A stretch of 64,000 nt of DNA, from NCBI GenBank assembly GCA_937868095.1, contig CALMLO010000041.1, forward strand, positions 1-64,000, read 5' to 3'. This DNA comes from an uncultured Phycisphaerales bacterium (lineage in GTDB: Bacteria > Planctomycetota > Phycisphaerae > Sedimentisphaerales > Anaerohalosphaeraceae). Below the pieces are notes generated by a model, which was given only the letters and a program-made list of their open reading frames with translations, was not told the DNA's origin and searched no databases. Positions within the stretch are counted from its first letter, which is position 1. The number at the start of each line of letters is the position of its first letter. A program made the translations under genes and the position numbers. Below are positions 7,788-15,620 of this stretch, piece by piece.

Positions 7788-8773
7788 TGGCGGCCGCTGG
7801 CTTGGATTCCACACATCGTAGAGAGTCAATCAAGAAGAAGTATCCGGTAATTCTTTGCCGGTGTTCTTCCTACAAAAAGAACGAGGTCCGCGCAGCACTT
7901 GAACGGTTTTGGCAGCTGGCAGGGGGGATTCATTCTTTCATCCGACCTTCAGACCGTGTTTTAATCAAGCCCAATTTGATTGTACCGGCAGATGTGAGCA
8001 AACCAGCCCAAACCCACCCGTCTGTAATTACAGAACTGGCTCGAATGATTCAAGAAGTTGGCGGCAAGCCGGCCGTAGGGGATTCGCCGGCCTGGGGCAA
8101 TGTTCGAAGCTGCCTGAAAGCCCTTGAAATTGATACAGTACTTGAGTCCATGGGGGTCGAGATTGTCCAGTTAAACAAAGCCGTCCGCGTTTGTATCGAC
8201 GGCGCCCGTGTAGGAATCAGCCGAGCAGCATTGGAAGCGGATGTGATTATCAATGTCCCTAAGTTCAAGGCACACCAGCAGTTGGGAGCAACCTTTGCCG
8301 TCAAAAACATGTTCGGTTGCGTTGTTGGTAAGGAAAAACCTGTCTGGCATTTTCTGCGGGGCGGCCAGCCTTCGGCTTTCTGTCGGCTTCTGCTCGGAAT
8401 TTACCGCCATTTGGCCCCGGCTATAACCTTAATTGACGGTATTGTAGCCATGGAAGGGCAAGGTCCCACAAGCGGAAGTGCAAAACCGCTGGGCCTCCTT
8501 ATCGGCGGCCAAGACCCAATCGCTTGTGAATACGCCTGCTGTCGGCTAATTGGACTAAACCCGTCAACTCTGCCAATCCTTCAGACGGCTTCGATGATAG
8601 GATATGGCTGTCCTTCAGTCGAGCAGATCACAGTTGTTGGAGACCCGTTACCCGAGGAACCATGTCCCGATTTCAAATTTGCCCGGCAGACTCCTCTCCG
8701 CTTTACCTTGCCGAGAATCTGTAAAAGTGTTACCAAACAGGCAATGCTGCTTATAAAAAATCGTCTTCGGTGA
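7784..8773 (+). CDS. DUF362 domain-containing protein
   Basis: The 329-residue protein fits the DUF362 family: RVLIKPNLIVPAD, THPSVITELARMI, VGDSPAWGN, INVPKFKAHQQLGATFAVKNMFGCVVGKEKPVWH and LIDGIVAMEGQGP are typical blocks. Many relatives carry an added 4Fe-4S ferredoxin domain; none is present here. The biochemical role of the family is not settled, although members are common in anaerobes and often annotated as iron-sulfur proteins. The ATG overlaps the upstream stop (ATGA). Its 3' end overlaps the convergent RNase D gene by 23 bases. Confidence 0.85.
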   Translation: MMAAAGLDSTHRRESIKKKYPVILCRCSSYKKNEVRAALERFWQLAGGIHSFIRPSDRVLIKPNLIVPADVSKPAQTHPSVITELARMIQEVGGKPAVGDSPAWGNVRSCLKALEIDTVLESMGVEIVQLNKAVRVCIDGARVGISRAALEADVIINVPKFKAHQQLGATFAVKNMFGCVVGKEKPVWHFLRGGQPSAFCRLLLGIYRHLAPAITLIDGIVAMEGQGPTSGSAKPLGLLIGGQDPIACEYACCRLIGLNPSTLPILQTASMIGYGCPSVEQITVVGDPLPEEPCPDFKFARQTPLRFTLPRICKSVTKQAMLLIKNRLR

Positions 8774-9947
8774 GAGATCGGCCGGCTCTATTTTCACCCT
8801 TGAAAATTTCCTCCAGAATGGGTGTAACTAATTCCGCCTGCCAACCGGTAATAAGACCAGAATCTGTCAGTTTTTTAGGACTGTCCAGCTTTCGTAAAAC
8901 AATGCTGGTTAAAACCGCCTTCGGAGCAATCAACTGAGGAGAAAGACGCAATTTGGCAGCCGCCTGTGCAACTTTTTTTCGAAGCGTTTCAATTTGGTTT
9001 TGCTGCTCAACTGTCGGCTGATGGCCCGTCTGCGGTTTTTTGGGGGCAGGCCATTTGTCCGAAGTCAATTGAGAGGCCCTTTCAATTGACTTTTTCAAAG
9101 AAATCATCCGTTCCCCGCGACAGCTTCGCGGCAGCCGATGCGGATCGAGCTGAATCGTTTTTTTCTGAGCAGCAGCCCAGATTGCCAAGGCCAGCAGTTG
9201 CTTGGAGTACATAATGCGAAAGGGAGGCACATCAGCCTTCTGGGCCTCTTTTTCCCTCCACTGCCAAAGTTCCCTCACAAAAGCCATTTCTTTGGGCTTA
9301 AGGCGGCTGACACCGGCTATTCGCCATCTTTCATCGGGATTGTGGTTTTGTTTCACTGGCTGGAGAGCTAACTTAACAGACCAGCGGCAACTTTGCTGAT
9401 GCCATTCGAGCCGTCCGAGTTCCGCAAGTTTTGAAGCAAGAATATCGGACAGTTTTAGTAGATAACAGGTGTCGTCAGTCGCATATTGCAAAAGTTCTTC
9501 AGAGAGGGGACGTTTTGACCAGTCGGCACGCTGGTTTTTTTTGTAAACTTCAACGCCGAGAAACTCGCTCAACAAGGCAGACAGACCGATTTGCTCCAGG
9601 CCAATTAGTCGAGCCGCCAGCATCGTGTCAAATATTTCGCCTTTTGGCCGGAAATCAAAGTCGGCCTTGAGCATACGCAAATCATAGCCGGCATCATGCA
9701 AAACCAGCTGTTTGGGGGTGAGAATCTCAAAAAATGGTGATAAGTCAATTGAGGCAAGCGGGTCGATGATAAAATGGATATTTTCGGTTGACCCTTGAAT
9801 AAGACAAACTTTTGGATAGTAATGGTGATAACTGTCCGCTTCGGTGTCCAGGGCAATTCGAGAGGCATTCCGGATATGCCCCAGAAGCTTCTCAAGAGCC
9901 TGGGCAGTTTGAATATATTCAAATGCAGGTGTCTGTCGCGATTCCAA
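8751..9947 (-). CDS. rnd: Ribonuclease D family 3'-5' exonuclease
   Basis: The 398-residue protein has a DEDDy exonuclease domain with D-T-E in ALDTEADSYHHY, H-D-A-G-Y-D-L-R-M-L, and the final Y-A-T-D-D block. An HRDC-like region follows with W-R-I-A-G-V-S-R-L and a further C-terminal helical part. RNase D trims tRNA and other stable RNA 3' ends. The start is a TTG; an in-frame stop lies only six bases upstream and no ATG precedes the first catalytic motif. It is divergent from tsaD and convergent with the DUF362 gene. Confidence 0.9.
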   Translation of the reverse strand: MESRQTPAFEYIQTAQALEKLLGHIRNASRIALDTEADSYHHYYPKVCLIQGSTENIHFIIDPLASIDLSPFFEILTPKQLVLHDAGYDLRMLKADFDFRPKGEIFDTMLAARLIGLEQIGLSALLSEFLGVEVYKKNQRADWSKRPLSEELLQYATDDTCYLLKLSDILASKLAELGRLEWHQQSCRWSVKLALQPVKQNHNPDERWRIAGVSRLKPKEMAFVRELWQWREKEAQKADVPPFRIMYSKQLLALAIWAAAQKKTIQLDPHRLPRSCRGERMISLKKSIERASQLTSDKWPAPKKPQTGHQPTVEQQNQIETLRKKVAQAAAKLRLSPQLIAPKAVLTSIVLRKLDSPKKLTDSGLITGWQAELVTPILEEIFKGENRAGRSLTEDDFL

Positions 9948-10100
9948 CGGTTACTCAGGATTGATCAAGTTTGTATATCTCATCTAAAATTATCCATCAG
10001 GATTATAAGGATGAAGAGGGGTTGCGTCAAGAATGAGCATTTCGATTGACAGATGAACCGCAATCCGATAGGGTTATGTTGTCATTATGCTGAAGGTAAA

Positions 10101-11135
10101 ATGAACAGTGAAAAAGTCATAATTCTTGGAATCGAAACAAGTTGTGATGAGACGGCTGCATCGGTTGTGGCCGATGGCGCCCAGGTTCTTTCCTCGGTTG
10201 TGGCCTCGCAGACGGACCTTCATAAACGCTATGGCGGGGTTGTACCGGAGGTTGCCTCTCGTGCCCATGTAGAAAGGATTCTGCCTGTGGTTTCTGAAGC
10301 GATGGAATGCTCTCAGGTGAAACCCGAGAACTTATCATCTATTGCTGTGGCTAATCAGCCAGGACTATCAATCGCACTGATGGTTGGAGTGACAGCAGCA
10401 AAAACCCTCGCTTGGGCATGGAAAAAACCGCTAATTGCCGTCAACCATGTGCATGCCCATTTGCAATCGGCTATTATGGGGCAGGAATCCATAGATATGC
10501 CGGCGGCGGCTTTGATTGTTTCTGGCGGACATACGCTTTTGTACGACGTTCAGTCAGCCCTTGATTTACGGCTTTTGGGTAGTACCATTGATGATGCTGC
10601 GGGGGAGGCATTTGACAAGGTAGCATCTATTCTCGGCCTTGGCTATCCTGGGGGGCCGGCTATTGAGAAAATCGCCCGCGAAGGAAATCCGCAGGCGGTC
10701 AACTTTCCTCGCTCGCTGATGGAAAAGGACTCCCTTAATTTTTCCTTCAGCGGGCTGAAAACCGCCGTTCTTTACTATTGCCAGGGACAGGATATGAAAG
10801 GTCCCAGTCGGGTTCCCCGAATGACACGGCAAGAAATTGCCGATATTGCTGCCTCTTTTCAGGCGGCTGTGATTGATGTGCTGATCGAAAAGACACGTCG
10901 GGCAGTCAAGAAAATTGGTGCCCGCACAGTCCTTTTGGGTGGGGGGGTTGCAGCCAACAGCGCTCTTCGAACAACCATGGAAGTTTTTTGCCGGAATTGC
11001 GGATTAACCCTCTTGGTGGCCCCCAAACCCCTTTGTACGGACAATGCCGCCATGGCTGCTTCTTTGGCCTATCCGAAGTACAAAGCTGGACTTTTTGCCG
11101 ACCTGACCCTGGAGCCGAAGCCGTCATTAGGGTAA
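10101..11135 (+). CDS. tsaD: tRNA N6-adenosine threonylcarbamoyltransferase
   Basis: TsaD transfers threonylcarbamoyl from TC-AMP to A37 of ANN-decoding tRNAs. Signature blocks are ILGIETSCDETAASVV at the N terminus, the metal-binding histidines in HVHAHLQSA, GSTIDDAAGEAFDKVAS, NFSFSGLKTA, and GGGVAANSALR near the C terminus. Starting at 10101 (MNSEKVIILG, AAGG upstream) gives 344 residues, the usual size; an upstream ATG at 10053 would add 16 residues unlike the family. It is followed after four bases by larB, so the genes are probably co-transcribed. TsaB, TsaC and TsaE are not in the window. Confidence 0.96.
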   Translation: MNSEKVIILGIETSCDETAASVVADGAQVLSSVVASQTDLHKRYGGVVPEVASRAHVERILPVVSEAMECSQVKPENLSSIAVANQPGLSIALMVGVTAAKTLAWAWKKPLIAVNHVHAHLQSAIMGQESIDMPAAALIVSGGHTLLYDVQSALDLRLLGSTIDDAAGEAFDKVASILGLGYPGGPAIEKIAREGNPQAVNFPRSLMEKDSLNFSFSGLKTAVLYYCQGQDMKGPSRVPRMTRQEIADIAASFQAAVIDVLIEKTRRAVKKIGARTVLLGGGVAANSALRTTMEVFCRNCGLTLLVAPKPLCTDNAAMAASLAYPKYKAGLFADLTLEPKPSLG

Positions 11136-11139
11136 GAAG

Positions 11140-11970
11140 ATGGATAAACAATCTATTGAAAAACTGCTTGAGGAGGTCAAAGCTGGACATCTTTCAATTC
11201 AGGAAGCGGTCGAGGTGCTTTGCCGGCTGCCTTTCGAAGATATTGGTATCGCCCGCATTGATCATCACCGTTCCATTCGTTGCGGCTTTCCGGAGGTAAT
11301 TTTTTGTCCCTCCAAAACCAATGAGCAAATCCTGGAGATTTTTCTTCGGTTATCGAAAACCGGCAGCAATGTCCTGGCTACCCGTGCGGGAGAGGATGTC
11401 TTTCATTACTTAAAACAGACAATTAACCACCCAAATCTTCGATATGAGGCCGAAGCTCGACTCATTATTCTTCAGCAAAAACCGGTTCATTTTCGAAGCG
11501 GCTATCTTGCCGTTGTGACAGCCGGAACGGCTGATTGGTCTGTGGCCTCCGAAGCTCGCTTTACGGCGGAACTGTTCGGCAGCCGGGTAAAAGTTTTTTG
11601 TGATGTTGGAGTGGCAGGACTGCATCGTCTTTTCAGCTGTCTTCAGGACATTCGGCGGGCTGATGTGGTGATCGTGGTTGCAGGGATGGAAGGGGCCCTG
11701 GCCAGCGTGGTAGGGGGGCTGGTGGATTGTCCGGTCATTGCTGTACCGACAAGCGTGGGATATGGAGCCAGTTTTGAAGGTTTATCAGCCCTTTTGACGA
11801 TGTTAAATAGTTGTGCAGCGGGTGTTACGGTTGTTAATATTGATAATGGATTTGGTGCCGCCGTGGCGGCTTGTCTGATGCATCGGAAAATGGCTGCCGC
11901 TGGAGACAGCAATAATGAAACAAATCAAACAGATTCCTTCACTGGTCCCTCGTCCGCGGGACAGCCATAA
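11140..11970 (+). CDS. larB: LarB family protein (pincer-cofactor-type carboxylase/hydrolase)
   Basis: The 276-residue protein ends in a PurE/AIR-carboxylase-like domain, with VTAGTADWSVASEA, VVVAGMEGALASVVGGLV, VIAVPTSVGYGASFEGLSALLTMLNSCAAGVTVVNIDNGFGA in sequence order, and has the N-terminal helical LarB extension. LarB carboxylates nicotinic acid adenine dinucleotide in nickel-pincer cofactor synthesis for lactate racemase-type enzymes. No larA, larC or larE is in the window, so either they lie elsewhere or this paralogue has another role. The C terminus overlaps the nnrD start by 56 bases. Confidence 0.9.
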   Translation: MDKQSIEKLLEEVKAGHLSIQEAVEVLCRLPFEDIGIARIDHHRSIRCGFPEVIFCPSKTNEQILEIFLRLSKTGSNVLATRAGEDVFHYLKQTINHPNLRYEAEARLIILQQKPVHFRSGYLAVVTAGTADWSVASEARFTAELFGSRVKVFCDVGVAGLHRLFSCLQDIRRADVVIVVAGMEGALASVVGGLVDCPVIAVPTSVGYGASFEGLSALLTMLNSCAAGVTVVNIDNGFGAAVAACLMHRKMAAAGDSNNETNQTDSFTGPSSAGQP

Positions 11971-12790
11971 AGGAACGTTTGGGAAAGTGCTGGTTATTGG
12001 AGGGTCTGCAGGGTACAGCGGGGCGCCAACTCTGGCCGCTAAAGCGGCTTTCCGCAGTGGGGCAGGGCTGGTTCGCGTCGCAGTGCCTCGATGTATTCAG
12101 CCAATTGTCGCTGCTTCGGAACTTTGCTGTACAACAGCTGTTTTGCCGGAAGATCCTGCGGGCCGTATGGATTGTTCAGCAGTATCGACAGCAACTGCTT
12201 TGGCGGAAGAAAACGATGTGATTTGTTTTGGGCCGGGCGCAGGAACGGGGCCGGGTACCCGAGAAGTGCTCATTCATCTGCTTTCAAGGCCAAACTTACG
12301 GCTGATTATCGATGCGGATGGCTTAAACGTGCTGGCCGCGGCAGGCAGCTGGCCGGACAGAACAAAAGCATCCTTTATTTTAACTCCTCATCCGGGCGAA
12401 TTTGCCCGTCTGTGGAAGGGGCTTATGCGAGAATCAATACCCGAAGAACGTATCGAGCAAGCCAGCAGGATGGCCCAGCGAGTCCGAGGCGTTGTTGTTC
12501 TGAAGGGTGCAAATACCGTTGTGGCTGATTCTGAACAATTTTATATAAATTCAACCGGCAATCCGGGAATGGCTACTGCTGGTTCGGGAGACGTGCTCAG
12601 TGGTGTGATTACATCGCTGGCAGGGCAAGGGCTGGCTAACTTTGAGGCGGCTGTTCTGGGGGTTTATGTTCATGGTCTTGCCGGCGATATTGCTGCCCAA
12701 TTAAAAGGGGAGATTTCTATGACTGCGATGGACATAATCGATTATTTACCCGCTGCTTTTCTTCGCCTTCATCAAATGGGTTCGTCCTGA
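11915..12790 (+). CDS. nnrD: ADP-dependent NAD(P)H-hydrate dehydratase
   Basis: This 291-residue ribokinase-fold enzyme repairs hydrated NAD(P)H with ADP. Visible blocks are GKVLVIGGSAGYSGAP, CFGPGAGTGPGTREV, LRLIIDADGLNVLAA, ILTPHPGEFARL, VVLKGANTVVAD and the nucleotide-binding NPGMATAGSGDVLSGVI. The NnrE epimerase half that is often fused at the N terminus is absent, so only the dehydratase is encoded here. The start lies inside larB with GGAG upstream. The stop overlaps the next ATG (TGATG). The neighbourhood of larB and nnrD is loosely linked by NAD-type metabolites, which may be chance. Confidence 0.94.
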   Translation: MKQIKQIPSLVPRPRDSHKGTFGKVLVIGGSAGYSGAPTLAAKAAFRSGAGLVRVAVPRCIQPIVAASELCCTTAVLPEDPAGRMDCSAVSTATALAEENDVICFGPGAGTGPGTREVLIHLLSRPNLRLIIDADGLNVLAAAGSWPDRTKASFILTPHPGEFARLWKGLMRESIPEERIEQASRMAQRVRGVVVLKGANTVVADSEQFYINSTGNPGMATAGSGDVLSGVITSLAGQGLANFEAAVLGVYVHGLAGDIAAQLKGEISMTAMDIIDYLPAAFLRLHQMGSS

Positions 12791-13326
12791 TGAGTGTCAA
12801 ATACCTAACCGATCGTTGTCTGTATGAAAAAGTTTTGCTGGAACGAGTGCCGACGGCTCGCTCCTTTCTTTGGATGGGTACCAGCGATATAAAGGATTTG
12901 CATGTTTTTTCACGAGGGCGGTGGGTTCCTTTTCTGAAAATGCTTGCGGAATTGGTCCAGCGGCGCGTTTCGATTCGGCTTTTGTATGCAAAAGAACCGG
13001 GCAAGCGGTTTCAGCAGGATTTTGACCGCTATCCGATTCTTTTTGAAGGGATAGAAAGAATGCTTTGCCCAAGGGTTCATTTTAAAATGATAATTATGGA
13101 TGGACAGTTTGGCTATTGCGGCAGCGCCAATCTGACAGGGGCAGGCATGGGAGGCAAATCGGATAATCGAAGAAACTTTGAGAACGGGATCATTACAACA
13201 GAAACGAATTTAGTCAAAGAAATGATGGAGCAATTCGACAGGGTATGGCGGGGGACTTTTTGTCCGGAGTGCGGAAGGAAAGAATATTGCAGTGAGTATG
13301 AGGAAATTTTGTCGGACCATCAATAA
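12790..13326 (+). CDS. Phospholipase D-like protein with one HKD motif
   Basis: The 178-residue protein carries one HxK(x4)D motif, HFKMIIMD, followed by GQFGYCGSANLTGAGMG, the usual catalytic half-site of the PLD superfamily. Proteins with a single motif act as dimers, as in Nuc/BfiI-type nucleases. A C-terminal CPECGRKEYC looks like a small metal-binding knuckle. No signal peptide is visible, so it is probably cytosolic. It overlaps nnrD by one base and probably ends the operon. The substrate (nucleic acid or lipid) cannot be told. Confidence 0.85.
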   Translation: MSVKYLTDRCLYEKVLLERVPTARSFLWMGTSDIKDLHVFSRGRWVPFLKMLAELVQRRVSIRLLYAKEPGKRFQQDFDRYPILFEGIERMLCPRVHFKMIIMDGQFGYCGSANLTGAGMGGKSDNRRNFENGIITTETNLVKEMMEQFDRVWRGTFCPECGRKEYCSEYEEILSDHQ

Positions 13327-13467
13327 AGAAAACGATGTTTTTGGATATTGTGGGTCTTGGAATGCCGGCTATTTTTTGTGAACCTTCTATCTTAAAAGAC
13401 CGATGAAAAAAGAGATAAATATCGAGGAGAAGGGGGGTTATTGCTCCGTAAATGGATGTTTCGTTTT

Positions 13468-13496
13468 TTGTAATCTTTGTTTGCTATAATTATAAT
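13468..13496 (+). promoter_or_regulatory. Sigma70-type promoter of the glycosyltransferase gene
   Basis: TTGTAA at 13468-13473 and TATAAT at 13491-13496 are separated by 17 bases, 50 bases before the ATG. A second TATAAT directly precedes it at 13485-13490. The -10 boxes are perfect and the -35 is four of six. Confidence 0.55.
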
Positions 13497-13545
13497 AGAG
13501 GAAAATGAGATATTATGTTTGGAAAGGCAGAAACGAGGTGAAACA

Positions 13546-15321
13546 ATGAGTCAGCGGCCGACAATTGTTCATATCACCCATGAAGCAATTGGGAAAATTG
13601 GTGGTATTGGAGCGGTTTTAGAGGGTTTGTTCACTAGTCAGGCCTACTTAAATGCGGCAGGCAGAACGATTTTAATTAGTCCGCTATTTTTCCGGGATGT
13701 GGGTGCCGATTCCCGTCTCGGGCCCGGAGGGGAGGTTCTCTATTCTTCCTTAGATGGTCGCACCCGTAACAATTATGCCGCTGGATTTCGGCGAATTGAA
13801 GATCAGCTCAATGTCGATATTGTCTATGGAAGACGAACATTTTTTGACCCAATGACCAAAATCAAAAGCACACCTGAAGTGATTTTGATCGATATAACTC
13901 GGTTGGAAGTCAATCCGGTCAATCAGCTAAAGGGAGCGATGTTTCGGGAATTCGGCATTCGCAGTGACCTGTATGAGAATTTGTGGGAGTACGAGCAGTA
14001 TGTGCGGCTGGCGTTGCCGGCTCTGGAAGTTTTGCGGGTGATCGGCGCCACGGAGAAAGACACGCCCACAGTTTTGGTTGCTCACGAGTTTATGGGGATG
14101 CCAACTGCGCTGGCGGGAATTCTTGATTCATACGATTTTAAGACGGTTTTCTATGCCCATGAAGTGGCTCCGGTACGCCGCATTGTAGAAAACCATAGCG
14201 GCCATGATACCATGTTTTATAATGTTCTCCGAAAAGCTCGTGAGCACGATTTGTATATTAATGATATTTTTGGCGATCAAACCCACTTTTTCAAATATGC
14301 TCTGGTTGAGGCATCTCGCCATTGCGACAATATTTTGGCCGTCGGTGATTCTGTAGTGGATGAACTTCGGTTTTTAGCGCCGGAATTTAAACTGGCTGAT
14401 ATCGACCTGACCTACAACGGCATTCCTGCTTACGAAATTGGGCTGGCTGAAAAATACGAGTCGCGAAACCGCCTCCTTCAGTACTGCAAAAATCTCCTTG
14501 GCTGGAAGCCGGACTTTATCTTTACTCATGTAACTCGTTTGGTAATCAGCAAGGGACTGTGGCGTGATCTTCGGGTGCTTGAGCACCTTGATCGGGAATT
14601 TTGCACCCAAAACAAGACTGGTGTCCTTATTGTGCTCAGCACAGAAACCCATAAGCGGCGTGAACGTGATATCTATCAGATGGAAGAGGATTATCACTGG
14701 CCGGCGGCTCATCGCGAAGGATTGCCTGACCTAACCAGCGGAGAAGCAGCCTTCTATGCGGGAGTTCAGGAGTTTAATCTCCGAAGCCGCAATATCAAAG
14801 TGATTTTCATCAACCAGTTTGGTTTTAACCGGCAATGCTGCGGCCAACGAATGCCTTATGATATGGAATTTATGGATATTCGCAAAGGAACTGATGTTGA
14901 ATTTGGCCAGAGCATTTATGAACCGTTTGGCATCGCTCAATTAGAACCGCTATGTTTCGGAGGGCTGTGTGTGGTAACCAGTCTATGCGGCTGTGCAGGA
15001 TTTGTACGAGCGGTTACGAATGGTCAAAAAGTCCCAAATGTGATCGAGGTGGATTATACCAATCTGAACGGCCAGCGGGGAATGTCCCTGGAGGACTTGC
15101 TTAAGATTGACCGTCAGTTCCGCGACCAGATTGAATATAAGGTAAGCGAAAAGGCTGCCTTGGAGATTTGCGCACGGCTTCCAAAAAAGGATGATGATTT
15201 CAATCAGTTGCTCCGCAGCGGTTATGAGTTAGCTCGCCACATGAGTTGGGAGGCGGTGGTTGAAAAGTACTTCCTGAAGAGTTTGAATAAAGCCCTTCGC
15301 AAGCAGCACAAACCCAAATAA
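13546..15321 (+). CDS. Glycogen/starch synthase-like glycosyltransferase
   Basis: The 591-residue GT-B protein opens with IVHITHEAIGKIGGIGAVLEGLF, where K-I-G-G-I-G resembles the ADP-glucose-binding K-x-G-G of glycogen synthases. The C-terminal half has SIYEPFGIAQLEPLCFGGLCVVTS, the E-x7-E donor site, and FTHVTRLVISKGLWRDLRVLEHL. Compared with GlgA (about 480 residues) it is long and divergent, nearer in feel to a lineage-specific family, so the sugar donor and product are uncertain. The ATG follows GAGGTGAAACA, an excellent site; the open frame upstream has no family similarity. It is monocistronic, with tRNA-Lys on the other strand downstream. Confidence 0.8.
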   Translation: MSQRPTIVHITHEAIGKIGGIGAVLEGLFTSQAYLNAAGRTILISPLFFRDVGADSRLGPGGEVLYSSLDGRTRNNYAAGFRRIEDQLNVDIVYGRRTFFDPMTKIKSTPEVILIDITRLEVNPVNQLKGAMFREFGIRSDLYENLWEYEQYVRLALPALEVLRVIGATEKDTPTVLVAHEFMGMPTALAGILDSYDFKTVFYAHEVAPVRRIVENHSGHDTMFYNVLRKAREHDLYINDIFGDQTHFFKYALVEASRHCDNILAVGDSVVDELRFLAPEFKLADIDLTYNGIPAYEIGLAEKYESRNRLLQYCKNLLGWKPDFIFTHVTRLVISKGLWRDLRVLEHLDREFCTQNKTGVLIVLSTETHKRRERDIYQMEEDYHWPAAHREGLPDLTSGEAAFYAGVQEFNLRSRNIKVIFINQFGFNRQCCGQRMPYDMEFMDIRKGTDVEFGQSIYEPFGIAQLEPLCFGGLCVVTSLCGCAGFVRAVTNGQKVPNVIEVDYTNLNGQRGMSLEDLLKIDRQFRDQIEYKVSEKAALEICARLPKKDDDFNQLLRSGYELARHMSWEAVVEKYFLKSLNKALRKQHKPK

Positions 15322-15380
15322 GCCCTTTGCTGCTGATTCTAAGGCAATTTGATGCTGCCTACAGACTTACTTAAAGTTAA

Positions 15381-15453
15381 TGAAGGCGCTGGGACTCGAA
15401 CCCAGGACCTACGGCTTAAAAGGCCGTTGCTCTACCTGCTGAGCTACGCCTCC
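15381..15453 (-). tRNA. tRNA-Lys (TTT)
   Basis: On the minus strand the cloverleaf begins GGAGGCG-TA-GCTCAG. The anticodon stem ACGGC/GCCGT encloses CTTTTAA, anticodon TTT. The T arm is CTGGG-TTCGAGT-CCCAG. The acceptor stem GGAGGCG pairs with CGCCTTC with one G-U, followed by discriminator A. The CCA end is not encoded. The gene is 73 nt, flanked by the glycosyltransferase and xylA. Confidence 0.95.
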
Positions 15454-15457
15454 GCCT

Positions 15458-15481
15458 TCAGGGGGCTCAAGGCCCCCCTGA
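15458..15481. other. Strong GC-rich hairpin upstream of tRNA-Lys
   Basis: TCAGGGGG and CCCCCTGA pair over eight bases with an eight-base loop. The hairpin sits four bases before the tRNA 5' end and downstream of xylA. No T-run follows on either strand, so it is not a typical intrinsic terminator. It may mark the 3' end of xylA mRNA or aid 5' processing of the tRNA. Confidence 0.4.
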
Positions 15482-15620
15482 AAAGGTCATAAAAAGTACC
15501 ACAAAAATCAAAAATATCAAGAAAAAACAAAAAAACCAGTCTGAACCTTCGTTTTTCTGACAAAATTCCCCTCTTCCGCACTGAAAAGCGGGCCTTTCAT
15601 GTCTTGGATCGTTATTACGA

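Noticed and set aside
15458-15481. Calling the hairpin beside tRNA-Lys an intrinsic terminator
   Set aside because: No T-run follows on either strand, so it is listed only as a hairpin.
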